Below, one piece after another: positions 31,429 through 44,294 of a stretch of DNA of 64,000 bases. The notes beneath the pieces were generated by a model that did no database searches, was not told the origin of the DNA, and saw only the letters and a list, made by a program, of their open reading frames with translations. Origin of the DNA: Neurospora tetraspora (Eukaryota; Ascomycota; Sordariomycetes; Sordariales; Sordariaceae). Each line of letters starts with the position of its first letter. Position 1 is the stretch's first letter. The DNA lies in contig NW_026944384.1 of the NCBI RefSeq assembly GCF_033439725.1, positions 2,108,001 through 2,172,000 of the forward strand, written 5' to 3'. The translations under genes were made by a program, and so were the position numbers.

Positions 31429-34400
31429 TTCAGCTCGTGTTTGGGAGACATGGTCTTATCATTATCTCCATTTCCTTTTCGTTCACATGGTCTAGGGCGG
31501 AAGGATATCGTCATTTGCATTCGGAGGGCACATTTGCATTTTCTCATGGTTTTATTTGGGGGTTCACGGCGTTGGTGGGTTTTATCCTGTTCCCTATACC
31601 CTTCTGTACATTCTTTTCTGGAACTTTGCATCAGGGACGGAACCATCGGGTGTCATCATGTACGGGAGTACTGCATTACCTAGGTATCACAACAGGGTGG
31701 AATAACAAGGAAGAGATGGGAGATTGCCTTGAAGTTTTCTGACATATCAGCGGTATAGTTGGCTGGTTATATGGGCGTAACTGGCAAGGGTCTAATTTGT
31801 CTTTGAGGGAAAGGGAATGGGAATTGGGTGGAGGACATACGTTTTTTTTAGATACATATCTGAGGTTCACACCTCACGGCTTTCTGTTCTACTTAGTTCA
31901 ATCAAGTACACTTTATCGAGGAATTTTGCCTTCCACGTGCCAATATTCACTGCATCTTTAAGACCCTGCTTCTAACACCGAAGCCCCTCAGTAACTCAAT
32001 TCGGAAATTTAAGTGTACACTATCGAAAAGCTATCACCACCCTAGACGAAAGGACTTACATGACGGCTCGCTCATGCAAAGCTAAATAGGGTTACATCCG
32101 CCCGAACATAACGCAGTTGAGTCTTGCAGTCGCAGTCGCAGTGAGTAGTGTAAGATCCACACTCAAGTCTACATTGCACTGCCGTGCCGGATTGCAGTCC
32201 GGGCTGCATGCCTTCTCCGGCAAGAGATCGAAACAACCCCAAAATCTTGAAATTTCTCGTGACTCCGGTGCCGTAGGACCTTGCTTTTCGGGTACGCCGA
32301 CCCTATGCTATACTCGGGTCGGCTTACCTATATCTCCCGTCCGTGGCGGTCGTTATCTCACCTGAGGTGGTTTGTTAGGTGAGATTGCTAATTGAAATCC
32401 GTATCGTGTCGTGGTGGTTGCAGTTGCTAATGATGTCAGGTGCCAGAACCACAATACCCACCACCCAGCGGCCCAGCCCCGCTAAACAATCTGCTGACAA
32501 GGATGACCCACCATTGCGATCAATCGTGCAACCCGAACGGCGTTGAAGGCCGCGGGTAGGTGATGCACAAAAAACACCGAATATCATCAGCACAAGGGAC
32601 ATTGACCTTATTGTTGTGGCCGCTATCAAGCAAGGCAGCAACAGTCAGAAACCTCCATCAATACTGCATAAGATGCTGCCAACTTTGAAGTATGTACTTG
32701 ACGGCCTTGGTGAGTTGAAACTTAGTGCCGTTGTGCTGAGTGTGGTTCGTTAATTGGAAGCTGTATGTTGGTGTTAAGGCGTGTTCAGTATTTTTTGTTC
32801 ATCACCCATGGAGCTTGGGCCACTGCACAGGTTCACAGCAGGGGACACACAGAAGGAAGAAGGGATGAACGAATTGTCGGAGCGGGAACTCTCTGTGCAG
32901 TGACTGAAGCTGCAGTGCAGTGCAATTCATTGCGTCCCGTCCATCAACTTGAGCTTCTTTAATTCTCGTGTATCCTCGCCGCGGCGACGCCAGGTTTCAT
33001 GTGCCTCATGTCGCATATCTTGAGGTTACTTCCATTGGCTTGCACAAGGGGCTCAAGGGATTGTTGGTGAGATATTCGACTTCCATGGCTGCTGCCCTTG
33101 CGTTAAATGTTGGTTTCTTGGACAGCAGCGAGGGCGGAGATCAAGAAGAAGCCAAGTCTACTTCTCACGGAGTGAAGCCGGAGTGGAAGCGAGTGTGACA
33201 AAACAGAATGGCACCAGCCCAGCCCCCACCAAGCTTCCCGCTCTGGTGCATAATTACCAGCCCAGCCGCAGGAGAACGTCAGCGGTGGTTCCAACTTCCA
33301 GAAAGAAGTCGGAGGGAGAAACCGGTCGATACTGATAACATGGTGGATGCGCCAAAGTGAGGGATCGATTGACCGAAGGGTGTGACTGCTCTTTTTCACT
33401 TTTGGAGACTTGATTCGGATGGGCTTCAATTGTCAATGTCCGCAGTCCGCAGCAACCACTGCACCCACTTCGTTATCATTGGCGGCATTGGCGGCCACAG
33501 AGAAAAGATAACCTCATCCTCAGCCACGAGGGGGATTGGTTACGGATTCCGGATATCTGGACGACCTCAGCAAAACAGAAGCTCAGCTCTTCAAGCCCCT
33601 TCACGCTCGCTCTTTTCCCACAACACGCGCGCCAGCCAGCCTATGATTGTCTGACGATACCTACCCAAGAGGTACCAGTATTCGTGTTGCACCATTCACA
33701 GCAACTTTGCCCGTCGGCTACCTGCTCGCACAACCGAACCGCGTGGTCGACAGCTGACTCCCTCTCCACCTAAAGAGCATACCCTTACCCTCTGTACGTC
33801 TGTCCTGCGGTTACCTTGACTCTTGTCTCTATTCTCTGGGATATACCGTGTTGCGCGTGTCTTGATTCCCAAAGAGAGACTATATCACCTGCAGCCCAAG
33901 CTATTTCAAGGGCCAAACTCAAAACCAGAGCTGATACGCTGATACATAGCAAACACCTGCAAAGCCAGGGCTGAAGGTTAGAATTTCACCACCACGCCGG
34001 CCTCTCTCCACCGCCTTTCGTCGCGGAATTCGTTCCTGGATTCTGGAGACATCCACGTATTTTCCACGCAGGCTGGGCGGAGTTGGAAGCGCTTAGATCA
34101 AAACTAGTTCTAGAAGCTAGACCTACTGTGGTTTGTCACCGTTAGCCAGTGGGGCCCCTGTGGGCTCCTTCGATTCGACCCAAACTGGACATCATCCCAT
34201 TCACCAAGTGTGATTTTCTCCTTCATCTCTTCTCGCGAAACCACGGCAACCGCGGAAACGCGCATTCAGAGAACCTGACTGCGCGCCTCGTCAACTTCTC
34301 CATGAAACTCCGGTAGCGCCCCTCAAGGTTCAAGGTTGTGTCTGGACCCTCAATGCGGACTACCAGCATGCGGGCTCCCTAAGGTGAGCGCCAATTCTTA

Positions 34401-34515
34401 GGTTCTGCCAATAAAGTCAACAAACAATATGTCGTGGTTGCCATCCATGGCCAGCGCAACATCAATCTTTTGTCGCAACAAACCGCTGACACTTAGTCCA
34501 TGATAGACAGAAGAA
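31429..34515. other. 3.1 kb intergenic region and probable leader of the RhoGEF-like gene
   Basis: No ORF with protein-like features. Both flanking genes are on the plus strand, so the left end is a 3' UTR and the right end a promoter and leader. From about 33.6 kb the sequence is rich in CCTT, ACCACC and CTCTCC, consistent with a long transcribed leader. The bases just before 34516 end in GACAG, so an intron within the 5' UTR is possible. No RNA gene or transposon was recognised. Confidence 0.5.
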
Positions 34516-37500
34516 ATGTCGCCTCCAAAACCAAAACCCGACAAATCTCCATCACCACGGCCAAAGACCCCCAAGATCACCCCTACAAACTCCAAGAATG
34601 GCGCGCCGACAACCTCACCGACCAAGTCGGCCACGGCGCCGGGAGCCACCACTCCCAAGAGTGTGCCGATACCTACCAATAGCGGCCTGTCACAGCAAAA
34701 GAAGAAGCCCGAACTGAAGAAGCCCGAACCGAGTCTTCTGGGTGATTTCTTGCTCGGTCGACCATCTCCGCAGCGCGTAGCCGCCCAGCGCTCAGCCTCG
34801 ATAAAGCGACGAAAGACCATGTCCATGGATGCTCAGAATGTTCGAGAGGAGCTACGCCAAGAGATGCGCGCCGCAGCTGTACGGAAGCTACAACAACCAG
34901 GTGGTGTTCGGGATCGGGTCAAGGCATGGCAAAAGGCGTCACAGGCAGCGGTCAAGGCAGAGGGCCTTCCTATCCCGGTAGCAGAAGATGCGGGAAGCGA
35001 ACCGACCGAGTTCGCTGTTAACCTGAGCGGCGATGACGTGGATGAGGAGGACAGAATGAGGATCAAGTGGCGGCAGAAACCCAAGAAGAAGAAACCAAAA
35101 GTCGAGACGGTGGAACCCAAGGGTGTGAGTGGGAGTGATAGCACTGCAAAGGAAAAGAAGAAGGTGCCAGGGAAATTAGCCGACGACAGGCCCGATGTCA
35201 TTGTGAAGGAGGCGCGACCAAGGCCCGGGTTGCCGAAGAAGAGGATCATAAGCGATGACCACTGGATGAAGAAGCAGCAAAAGGGAAAAGGGCCTGCAGA
35301 AAATCCGATACCTGAAGCAGGCCAACCGATACCGAAAGACTTTCTCAAACGAACGGCGCAAAATCCCTCGGTACAAAAGAAGATTAGAGATTGGGCTCAG
35401 AGGGTAGAGCTCCCGCCGCCCCCACCACCGGTTACAAAGCGCCCAACGGTCAAGAAGTATCGACATGCCAAGACCGGTGAGACGGTCACGGTTGAGGAGG
35501 AGGAGGACGACGATCATCACCGCGGGGCACTGTCGGAACCAGATATGCCTCGTAGGAAGCGCTCTTCGTCTGGCGAACGTAGGAGGGCAAGCCCAAAGCC
35601 AAGGACGCAACAGCGTCCACCCGATGATGGAATTAGGGTACGTCCGTTGCGGACACGGGGCTCCAATGATGATGGTATCAGGGTCCGCCCCGTGAAGCCC
35701 GCCCGCTCACTGCCAGACGTTCGCCCTGGTCCTCCTGTCTCTGCCGACAGCAGCAGCGGGTCTACTTCTACATCTAGTCCCTCCTCTTCGTCCGGACGGA
35801 CACCGAGTGATCGGCCCGGTAGCAGAACACCGCCCAGAAGGGCTTCACCTCCTCTTAGAAGAGCCTCAACTCCGCCGCGAAGAGCTTCAACCCCGCCTAG
35901 AAAAGCATCGACTCCCAAGCCAAGAGCGCGTAGTGATCACTCGGCTGCTTCTGACGATGTGATAGAAGTCATTGTTGAACCTGAAAGCGAAGCGTCATCT
36001 CCGAGGAGCCCGAGTCCTCCGCCGAAGAGAAGGCTAAGAAGTCCTCCTCCTCCAAAGAGGAAGTCGCCAAGAAGAAGGGGTTCCCGTGGTGGTGTGCGAA
36101 GAAAGCCGAAGCGAAGAAGTCCTAGCCCACCAACTACTGCCACGCAAACAGAAACTACAACGGATGACAGGCGACCGGGCGCTGACAAACCAAGGCCTGC
36201 TCCTAGGAATGGTGTATCATCCGGAGAGGATTCTGACCGGCGCCCACCAACTGCCGCTGGCATTGATGATTTGGCAGAGATTCCGTTTGGCTTTTCGGCG
36301 TTTAGTGAACTGGACCTCCCGTTGAGGGGGAATCCCGGAGGAACACATGCCCGGCAAAGTGCGAAACCTAAGCCGAAACCTCAGAGGAATGAAAGCCTCA
36401 AGCTAGTACCGAATGTTCTCAAGAAGGTTATGACCGGCGCCATGGAGAAGATGCAGGAGATGGCGCAGGAGATGGCGGAACCGCCGAGGCCTCCTCCTAC
36501 GGGGAACAAGCCCGCTAGGATCGAATCTTGGTTGAACAACACGGTTGACCCTTTCGTAGAGGGTATGCCAAACCTACCACCAGTTGTTGCCCCCGAACCC
36601 CTACGAGTCTCGACCCCTGCGCGCAATTCCAAGGAGAAGTTGGTCGACAGAGATTTGCCGGCTCACAAGGAACGGGCTCCCGAGATTTCCAAGCGCGCTT
36701 CAGCAGAGCAACCGCGCAGGAAAGAGAGACCTCAGACTCCGGTAACCCATGAAGAGCCAAGGAAGGCTTCAGAAACTCGATCGGACGATAGCGAAGTAAC
36801 TCCCAAGAGGAGAAAGAGTCCTACAACCACCCCTGATTCAGCGGCCGTGTTGAAAAGACGCTCGACTCCTAGGAGCCCGACGTTGCCACGGAGGAGCAGT
36901 GGCCCCGTGAAAAAGCCCTTCCGGGATGTGTTGAAGGAGGCCTTCAAGGGTGAATCCAGTGCGCACAAGATAGCTCCTATGGTATATCCCAGCTGCGAGA
37001 CAGACGTTGAGTCTGAACCAGAGACTGAGGATGACTTGGAGTCCAAGAGAAGCCCACCGCAGCAGCGCTCCCCTGACTCGTACAAGAGAAGATCAGCATC
37101 TCCAGATCGCCCTTCCACAGCTGATTCCTATTCCTCATCAGAACCTAGCACGCGGGGTCCCCCACGCAGAAGACGGCCAACGAGTGGCGCTCATGATCTA
37201 TCCACCATACTATCTGAGGACTCCCGCGAAGATCAGGAACCACATGGCAAGAAGGATACGGATAGCGTCTCCACTGTTTCCCAGTCCACCGTGACACAGA
37301 CTCCCGAAGAGGCGTTCGGCCAGCCGACACCCCTCACCAGAGAAGCGAGTCAACAGTCACAAAACTCCCAAAGATCCCGCAAGTCTGGCAGCTTGAAGCG
37401 CCGACTTACTACTAAGCACTCTGATTTGGTATCAGTGCTCTCACTTCCCGACGATGGCCAGCTGGTCCCACCCAGCCGCTCAAGAAGCATCAAGGCCTCG

Positions 37501-40500
37501 CGCAGCCTTCATAGAAAGCCTAGTAAGGCTAACGACAGCAGGGTCAAGGATCTGCTAGAGGAGTTTGCCGATGATGAGCACTTCTATCACCGAGAACTCA
37601 AGACCTTGGTCGACGGTGTCGTCCCCGTGCTTTTGAACGAGTTTGTCCATGGAGACGATGTGGACGATGCCGATCGCAAAACAGACAGCATGGCCAAGGC
37701 TGTGGTAAATATGGGCGTCGCTCTCGAGAAGATGTGGACTTACCATAAGCGCGCTCCTCTGCATGATATTCGGAGGCTTCTTGAATGGCTTGAGGCCGTC
37801 TCGCCAGTTTATAATAACTATCTCGACGTATGGCGATTGGGATTCCAGGATCTCCTTGTCAATCTCGCACCAGCCAGCGGGAGGGTCGACGAGAATGACT
37901 CGCTCCTGAATGCGCTACCTCGCAACGAGGACGGCGATGTGCTCAGCTACAACGGTGAACGGGTGGATGTTGCGTACTTGTTGAAGCGGCCCCTGATCCG
38001 AATAAAGTGGATGTACAAGTTTCTCCGGGTGAGTTCCACTTGCACAACCATTGTCACCGCTAGCTTGGCGTGAACTGTCACTGACATGAGCGGTGTGTAT
38101 GTAGGCGGCTGTTATGGTCATCAAGACTCCAGAAACCGAGGACTTGCTCAAATTGTACGGCAACCTCCAGGAGAAGGCCCGTACACGGCATCGCGAGGAG
38201 TTTGCTCGCCTGACCGATGAGGACGCCAACAACACCGACACAACCCGCGCCAGAGACCTTCGCAACCTACGACCACTGGACAGCGTTCGAATCGACCCGA
38301 CCAGGCAAGTGGCAGCTAAAGACTCCTTTGAGATGGATCTTGACCACTCGAGCGGCCAACGACTTGAGTGCCAAATCGAACTCATGCAGCGAGACAGGGT
38401 CAACGTTCCTTCTGACATGGGTGATATCCTCATCCGTGACATCAGCAACAAGGCCAAGCCATGGCTGCTTTTCCCGCCTGTTCCAAGGCAGTACATCTCG
38501 GCAAGAAAAGGCGAGAGTCCCAGGAGCATGATTGTCATGATCCGCGGTAGACATAACGGCGACGAGTGGTATGAGCTGATCAAGCTGTCCACTACCGAAG
38601 AGGCCCAGACCACGGACTGGCTGGATATTTTGGGTAGCGACCCTATGCCTCCCCTCTCACGACCTAAGCCGAGGATGAGCATGAGCCTTATCCAGGTCAG
38701 CTCACCAAAAGCGGACGACCTCGACGTCCCGATTGGTGAACCTAGCGTTATTGGCGCGTCTGATGATGAATCCAAGACGCCTAGCCGATATCATAAGCGG
38801 CAAGCCAGCGCTCCAGTTACCTCATACCCGGCACCAAATAAGCACATCCCGTACAGCGAGTCTGTGGATATCTTCAGATCTCAGCCGCTTACGCCAGCTT
38901 ACGGAATCGAACCTGTGCCTATTCCTCGGCCCCTCAACATCAAGGGTGCAGCTCCCGTTCAACCTCCGGTGGAGCTTGCTCCTTCGACCCGGGTGAAGAG
39001 GCGCACATCCTCTCCGCTCAAGCACGAGTATCACCCATCTGATACCGATTCGGAGACTGAAGACTCCGCCCTCAGCGACTCTGAATCATCTTCATCCTCC
39101 AGTGATGAGCTGGACGAGAATGATGTTCCTGATACGATCCCAGGTTATAGCATCAAGCAGCCTTTGCCTCAGATTGTTGAAGAGTCTGTCGTCTCAGACA
39201 ACACCATAGCACCATCACAGTCAGCTTCTCAGGTTGGAGCGCCTCATCCAGGGCAGCAAACACCGCGAGAGAGGCCTGTGCAGAGCTTCGTTGCATCAGT
39301 TTCATTCTGGTCCAACAGAAAGGGTATTTGGAGGGAGATCAACACCGAACCCTCGCGCATTCTGATCTTCCCCGGAAGTATGGAGGTACATATGCTCCAC
39401 GAAAACCCCGAGAACAAGCAGGCATACCCTCTGCAGGCCTCTGGCACGTCCGAGGTCGACATGGCGAACAGAGAGGCTGGAGGCATTGTCCCTCTCATCT
39501 GCCTCGTCCTCACGCCAGTGGTCATGATCCGCCGTAGTACGGCGCTTGACCTCGAGGTCCGCAGCCGCGTATCTCCCGAGTCTCGCCTCAGCAGCATTGA
39601 CAGCGGCATGTTCCGCTTCCGCGCCGCGAGCCAGGATGAAGCGAAGGCCCTGTACGAGGCGGTGCACCAAAGCCGGCTGAACAATGCTAGGTACATTCAG
39701 CTTGCCGAGGAGGCACGCGTCCGTTCCTTTGGGCAACAAGTATATAACGATTCTGGCGCCGGTAGCGCCGACGGCACTGAAACCTCCAGTCGTCGGAAGG
39801 GCATCTTTGGCCGCAAGAACAGTTATCGCGCATCCACTCGCGCGCCCAGCCAACACAGCAACGCAACAACCAGCGTCTCGGCCATAAGCTTCTTGCGTCG
39901 CTTGCTCGGCGGCGAGAACAAGTCGTTCAACATCGGCAAGTCCACCGTCGACAAGCAATCCCGCCCCGGCTCCATCGCCGGAAGCGGCGGTGCCCACGGC
40001 GGCGGCGGCAGCGGCAGCCTGTACTCCAGCGGCTACTCCTCCGGTACCGGCGGCAATGACTCCTCAACACCGCCGCGAAGCGCATCCGCCTCCGCCTCCG
40101 GCTCCGGCAGCCGCTCCCCCAGCCGCTGGAGCACCGGTCTCGCCAAGCCCTTCACCCCGGGCCAACCGCTCGAGATCCGCTGCCACTTGAACGTGCAAAA
40201 CAACCGCTGGGCCGACAAGGGCGACTGCATCTTGCACATCGGCCGTCCTCCCCCCGGAGTCCGTCAGGAGCTATCACTCTACCACGGCCTAGAGAAGCGT
40301 ATCATCGTGACGCACGCCACCAAGAAGGTTTCCGACAAGCCACTCATTTTGTTAGATGCCGTGCTGGGATCCAAATCCTTCAGCATGCTGGGAACAAAGG
40401 GCATCATGTGCAGCGTCTGGGAAAACCTGCGCGACGAAGAAGGAAACGTCGGCTTGGCGCCCCGCACGGGAACGGTCGCCGGCAGGGTGACCAAGTGGTG

Positions 40501-40579
40501 CTTCCAGTGCAAGAGCGTGCAGCAGGCCAACTGGATCTTTGGCATGGTCACGAGCGAGGTGGAGGGGTTGATGCTCTAG
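34516..40579 (+). CDS. Large Dbl-homology (RhoGEF-like) protein with PH-like regions
   Basis: Two exons, 34516-38028 and 38105-40579, encode 1,995 residues; the 76-nt intron has a GTGAGT donor, a CACTGAC branch and a GTAG acceptor at phase 0. The first 1,000 residues are mostly disordered, with RRAS-TPP tandem units near 455-480. A DH-like domain starts near residue 1007 (VKDLLEEFADDEHFYHREL), includes LLKRPLIRIKWMYKFLR, and spans the intron to about 1230. A PH-like region follows at about 1245-1345 (DILIRDISNKAKPWLLFPP, then WYELIKLST). Another folded region lies at about 1566-1715 (SFWSNRKGIWREIN). The C-terminal 140 residues (RWADKGDCILHIGRPP, KWCFQCKSVQQANWIFGMV) look like a further PH/Ran-binding-like fold. 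DH domains load Rho-family GTPases with GTP, so a role in polarity or septation is inferred. Order and length do not match Bud3, Rom2 or Cdc24. The frame continues beyond the UAG stop. Confidence 0.82.
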
Positions 40580-40894
40580 GCGATGCGTCATCCCCCGAAT
40601 CCGACGAATCTGGATCTGGAGCCTGTGTTGGAAGGTATTATGGAAGGAAGTGTTGGGGAGAGCAGTAGTGGAAGTGGAAGTGGAGGCGGCAACGGGAGTA
40701 GTGGGAGTACAGGTAGTAGCAATGGGTATTATGGCTACATGCCAACACCATCAATTATACTGCGAGATGAAAGAAGAAGGGAGATGTGGAAGAGGAAACT
40801 AGACGAAAGTCCGGAAGGGAAACGGAGGAGGGAGAAGAGAGCGGAGGAGAGGTTGGTCAGGTTGATGACGATGTCTGCTGCCGGCGCCGCGTAG
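40580..40894 (+). other. In-frame open extension after the UAG stop of the DH-domain gene
   Basis: Immediately after the stop (TAG at 40577-40579) the same frame stays open for 105 codons, beginning GCG ATG, to a second stop at 40892-40894. The composition looks coding: a Gly/Ser-rich linker, MPTPSIILRDERRREMWKRK, then a basic helical stretch (KRRREKRAEERLVRL). It could be stop readthrough, a lineage-specific nonsense mutation that shortened the protein, a base-call error, or chance. Confidence 0.45.
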
Positions 40895-43562
40895 TGTAGT
40901 GCAGCACTGCACTACAGCTGGCGACGCAGACTTTTGGTGGAGTTTGGTTGGGTTTTTGCATGCTTGTCAACTGCAAACTACAACTATCTTGCAGATGGGC
41001 CGCGCCGGTGATGAGCGCTCCATGCATTCATTGCGTTGGTTTTTTTTCTATATGTTCTATAGCCTGCACGGCTTCTTATACCCCCTATACATATACCTAT
41101 ACCTATATCCCTCCCTCTACATGGCTTCAGCGAGCGAGCCTGAGGGGGGGTTTTCTTATTTGTTAATCACTATTCACTTTTTGAGAATCATCTTTCTCTC
41201 CTCTGTTTCGATTATCGTGATACCAAATTCTCTCATCCCTCGAGGAATTCTGCATTGTCTTCTGGAATATACCAAATGGAGTTTCTGGTCAGAGGCAAGG
41301 GTTGGGTACATCCAAGTTTAGTCTAGATAGAGACCACTACATCTGGTCAAGTAAGGGTTTATTGATCAGGGTTGCTGCGCAGGTGTAGTTGTAATAGTCT
41401 AGTCTACCGGTTCAAACACTCGAATGACATACACCTCACTCAGGTCAGAGGTATCTTCAAACTTCAAACCGACATTCAATCTCCACTTGAATTTTGTCTA
41501 AAAGACCTACCTACCTCCTTAGGTTTCTTTTTGCTCCCCCGTTAGGTTGTTCTGCGCTCGTTTTCACCTCCCCGGAACCTCCCCATATCTCCATACCTCT
41601 AAACTCTAGAATAGTCTCGTTCCCTCCTTCCGAGCCAGAGAAAGAAAGAAGCCTTTGACCATGTGACCCGACGGCAAAGGATTTTTCACACTCCTCAGTC
41701 TTCTTCCGCTTGTCCCTGTCATTAATCGGGAAGGAAGGAAGGAATGAAGGAAGGAAGAAACAACACCTACCTTACCTACGTACTACCGTACCTTCCACTT
41801 CGCTCACTCTTCTTCGAGCTTCCTCCCGTCCATTTTGTCATCTTTGCTTGGGTGCCGTGGGTGGCTCTTTCCTTGGATGGCAGGTAGGTGTGTTTCATCT
41901 CACATCACATCACGCACACGCACGCTCTTTCCCACTTCCACTTCCACTTCCAGTTCTAGACTAGACAAATGAGTTTATCGCGCCTTCCTTCCTTCGCCGC
42001 CAACGGCCGGCCTAACGGTTGAGATATGTTCCTTTCGAACCAACCAACCAACTAACCCTTCCACTCTCGGGCTCTCCATACCTCTAGTGAAGATATCTGA
42101 CCGGCCGGTCTAATCAACACACACGCTCGTTATTCCAGAATCTCGATTTCTCAGCGGTTACAAACATCCGGAGATATATATATATAGACTAGCATGAATA
42201 AAACCAGGTTAACTAACGTCCATCCAGCATGAGGTGAGGAGGACCTTTCCACCGTTCGAACGTACCTTCCTGCGTTCCTGCCGCCTTCCCCACGTAGACA
42301 TCGGACGACAAGAACCCTTCCCGCCCGAGTGCCCCATACCTAGAGGTACCTGCCGCAGGCAACCATATAAGGTCCCTTATCTGACCCCTTTACCACAACG
42401 GGTGGCCCTGTGGTCTTATGGCGCAGTGGTTCTTCCCGTTGATGAAAAACATTGCCGGGTGCGCGGGTACTCGAGGTACAGTTTTCGTATAGTCGCAGCT
42501 GGAGCATTATAAAGGCGTGCGAATCGTAGAACCACGGCGCCTTCAACCTAGACTTCAACCTAGATGCTCGGTTATTTTTGGAAGTTAGGGCACAAGTGTT
42601 AAATATTGACTGCATACACTACCAATATTCCTACATTACATATCAATCCAAACACGTTTCCCCAACTCATATATCTAACTATATAAGGATGGACTCTGCC
42701 GTCCATTCCTTCCTTTCTTTTCTTCTCTTCTTTAACCAATTCAAGCATTCTCAACCTCACTCATCTACCGTCGTGTTATTGTGCACTCAGTAGATCTCAA
42801 CAACAAGAACAAGTATGTCAAACACCAAGGTAGAACAAATAACCAGTTCCATGTACAACTAAGCTATTATATGATTATGGTTAAGTATTAACAGACCCTG
42901 TGAGATCCTGTTCAACCATCTTGTCCTAATCGTCCCTCGCCTTCTTCTCCTGCAACGCCAGCGGGAAGAAATGTTAATATAGTCCAAACCTTATAACATG
43001 TAGTCCACCTTGAATCGATCAAGGCCACCAAACCGAAAAAAGACCATATTAACACCCAGCACATTAACAGGGACCAGCTCAGCTCACATGTACACCGCGC
43101 AAGAAAATGTTCCAGACCAGCAACAGATCCTGTCTCTTTCTTTCGCCTGATCACTTCAAGATACTACATATCCTTCTTCCCCATCGGCAAGATTCATCAT
43201 CCATTGTCTGTCCACCTATCATCCTCCCTCCTCTTTGCAGATCCTCCCATATCCACAAAACAGTATTATTATCGACCGAGTTGAGGTGCAATAACAACCT
43301 CACTCAAGGGATTCGTCAAACCAAAACAAACGCCGCCCAATGCAACCTGTAGACACCGTTGGCCTGATCAACGGTGCTAAGGATTCAAAAACCAAATACC
43401 AAAAATCCAACGCTTTTTTTCCAGAGAGCCCAAGGTCAGACGCATCAATGTCCTGCCTTGTCTCTCAAAACAACTTCAAGTCCCTGTCCAGAGAGGACCA
43501 AAAAACATTATCAACAACAGTCGCTATGCAGTTGGGTATCATGACCATCCAGTGATGTCCGT
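40895..43562. other. Intergenic region between convergent genes, many short repeats
   Basis: No convincing gene. It contains CTATAC-type tandem units near 41,085-41,110, a GGAA microsatellite at 41,728, CTTCCA units near 41,930-41,955, a short TA run near 42,176 and a twofold repeat of TTCAACCTAGA near 42,540. Open frames of 80-140 codons are rich in Tyr/Leu/Ser without motifs and look random. Confidence 0.5.
41728..41760 (+). repeat. (GGAA)n microsatellite
   Basis: About seven GGAA/GGAAG units with one interruption. Confidence 0.85.
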
Positions 43563-43871
43563 AAGGAGTGTGTGTCTAAAGCTCGCCGAGTATGTCGTCG
43601 AGATGCAAGTGTCGCAAAAAGGAGTGTCTATGAGTTGGGTATAAATGCGATTCGTCGATCCATATAAAAGGAGTGTCTATAGTTCGTCATGGGATCCAGC
43701 CGTTGGGTATATATAAAGGAGTGTCTATGCGTCATTGAAAGGAGTGTCGTTAAGGAGCGTCGTGTGCTGTCAAGTGCAGCGTCGTTGCAGTCGTTAAAGG
43801 AGTGTGAGATGCATCATGATGCGTTGAAATGCTGCAAAAATATCGTCGTGTGATCGTAAAGGAACGTGGTA
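43561..43871 (-). repeat. Irregular array of an AAAGGAGTGTC motif downstream of the Zn2Cys6 gene
   Basis: About eight copies or near-copies of AAAGGAGTGT(C) begin near 43563, 43618, 43667, 43715, 43738, 43751, 43796 and 43858. Spacings range from about 13 to 62 bases. GTTGGGTAT appears at 43531, 43634 and 43702, so part of the array is a degenerate larger unit. It lies beyond the 3' end of the minus-strand Zn2Cys6 gene; if transcribed with it, the RNA motif would be GACACUCCUUU. Confidence 0.75.
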
Positions 43872-43954
43872 TGCAATCGCGTCTGTGTCGAAAAGAAAGA
43901 AAATGCTGGAAAGAGATGAACACCGGATGCCCGATTCAGTTCGATGTGATGTGC

Positions 43955-43994
43955 TAAGGCCTTTCGTCCTTTATGTAAGGCCTTTCGTCCTTTA
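43955..43994 (-). repeat. 21-bp tandem repeat, two copies
   Basis: TAAGGCCTTTCGTCCTTTA occurs at 43955-43973 and again at 43976-43994, identical over 19 bases with a two-base TG spacer. Confidence 0.9.
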
Positions 43995-44294
43995 CATTCT
44001 CATCGTCCAGGTAATTCGAAGGTATGGAGGATATCGAGATGCTGTGGCCATGGCTCGAGGGTGGTGTGAACACCATCGATGGGGTTGGCGACTCTGGGAG
44101 CGGAAGCCTGGTGGAGTATTGTCCGGAACCCAGGAACGAAGGGGCGAGGCTGTGTGGGGGGCCGGGCCAAAGTACGGTAAAGTCGTCCGGAGGCGGGTAG
44201 GTGGGCGTTGAGCTTAGCATTGTGGGAGTCCTGATGGCCATGTTAATTAAACCTTTGCAGAGCCGGACAGCGGCCGGTGTGACGATCAAAGATC

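Noticed and set aside
34516-40579. Assignment of the DH-domain protein as Bud3
   Set aside because: The DH domain lies about 1,000 residues in and the C-terminal layout does not match what is known of Bud3.
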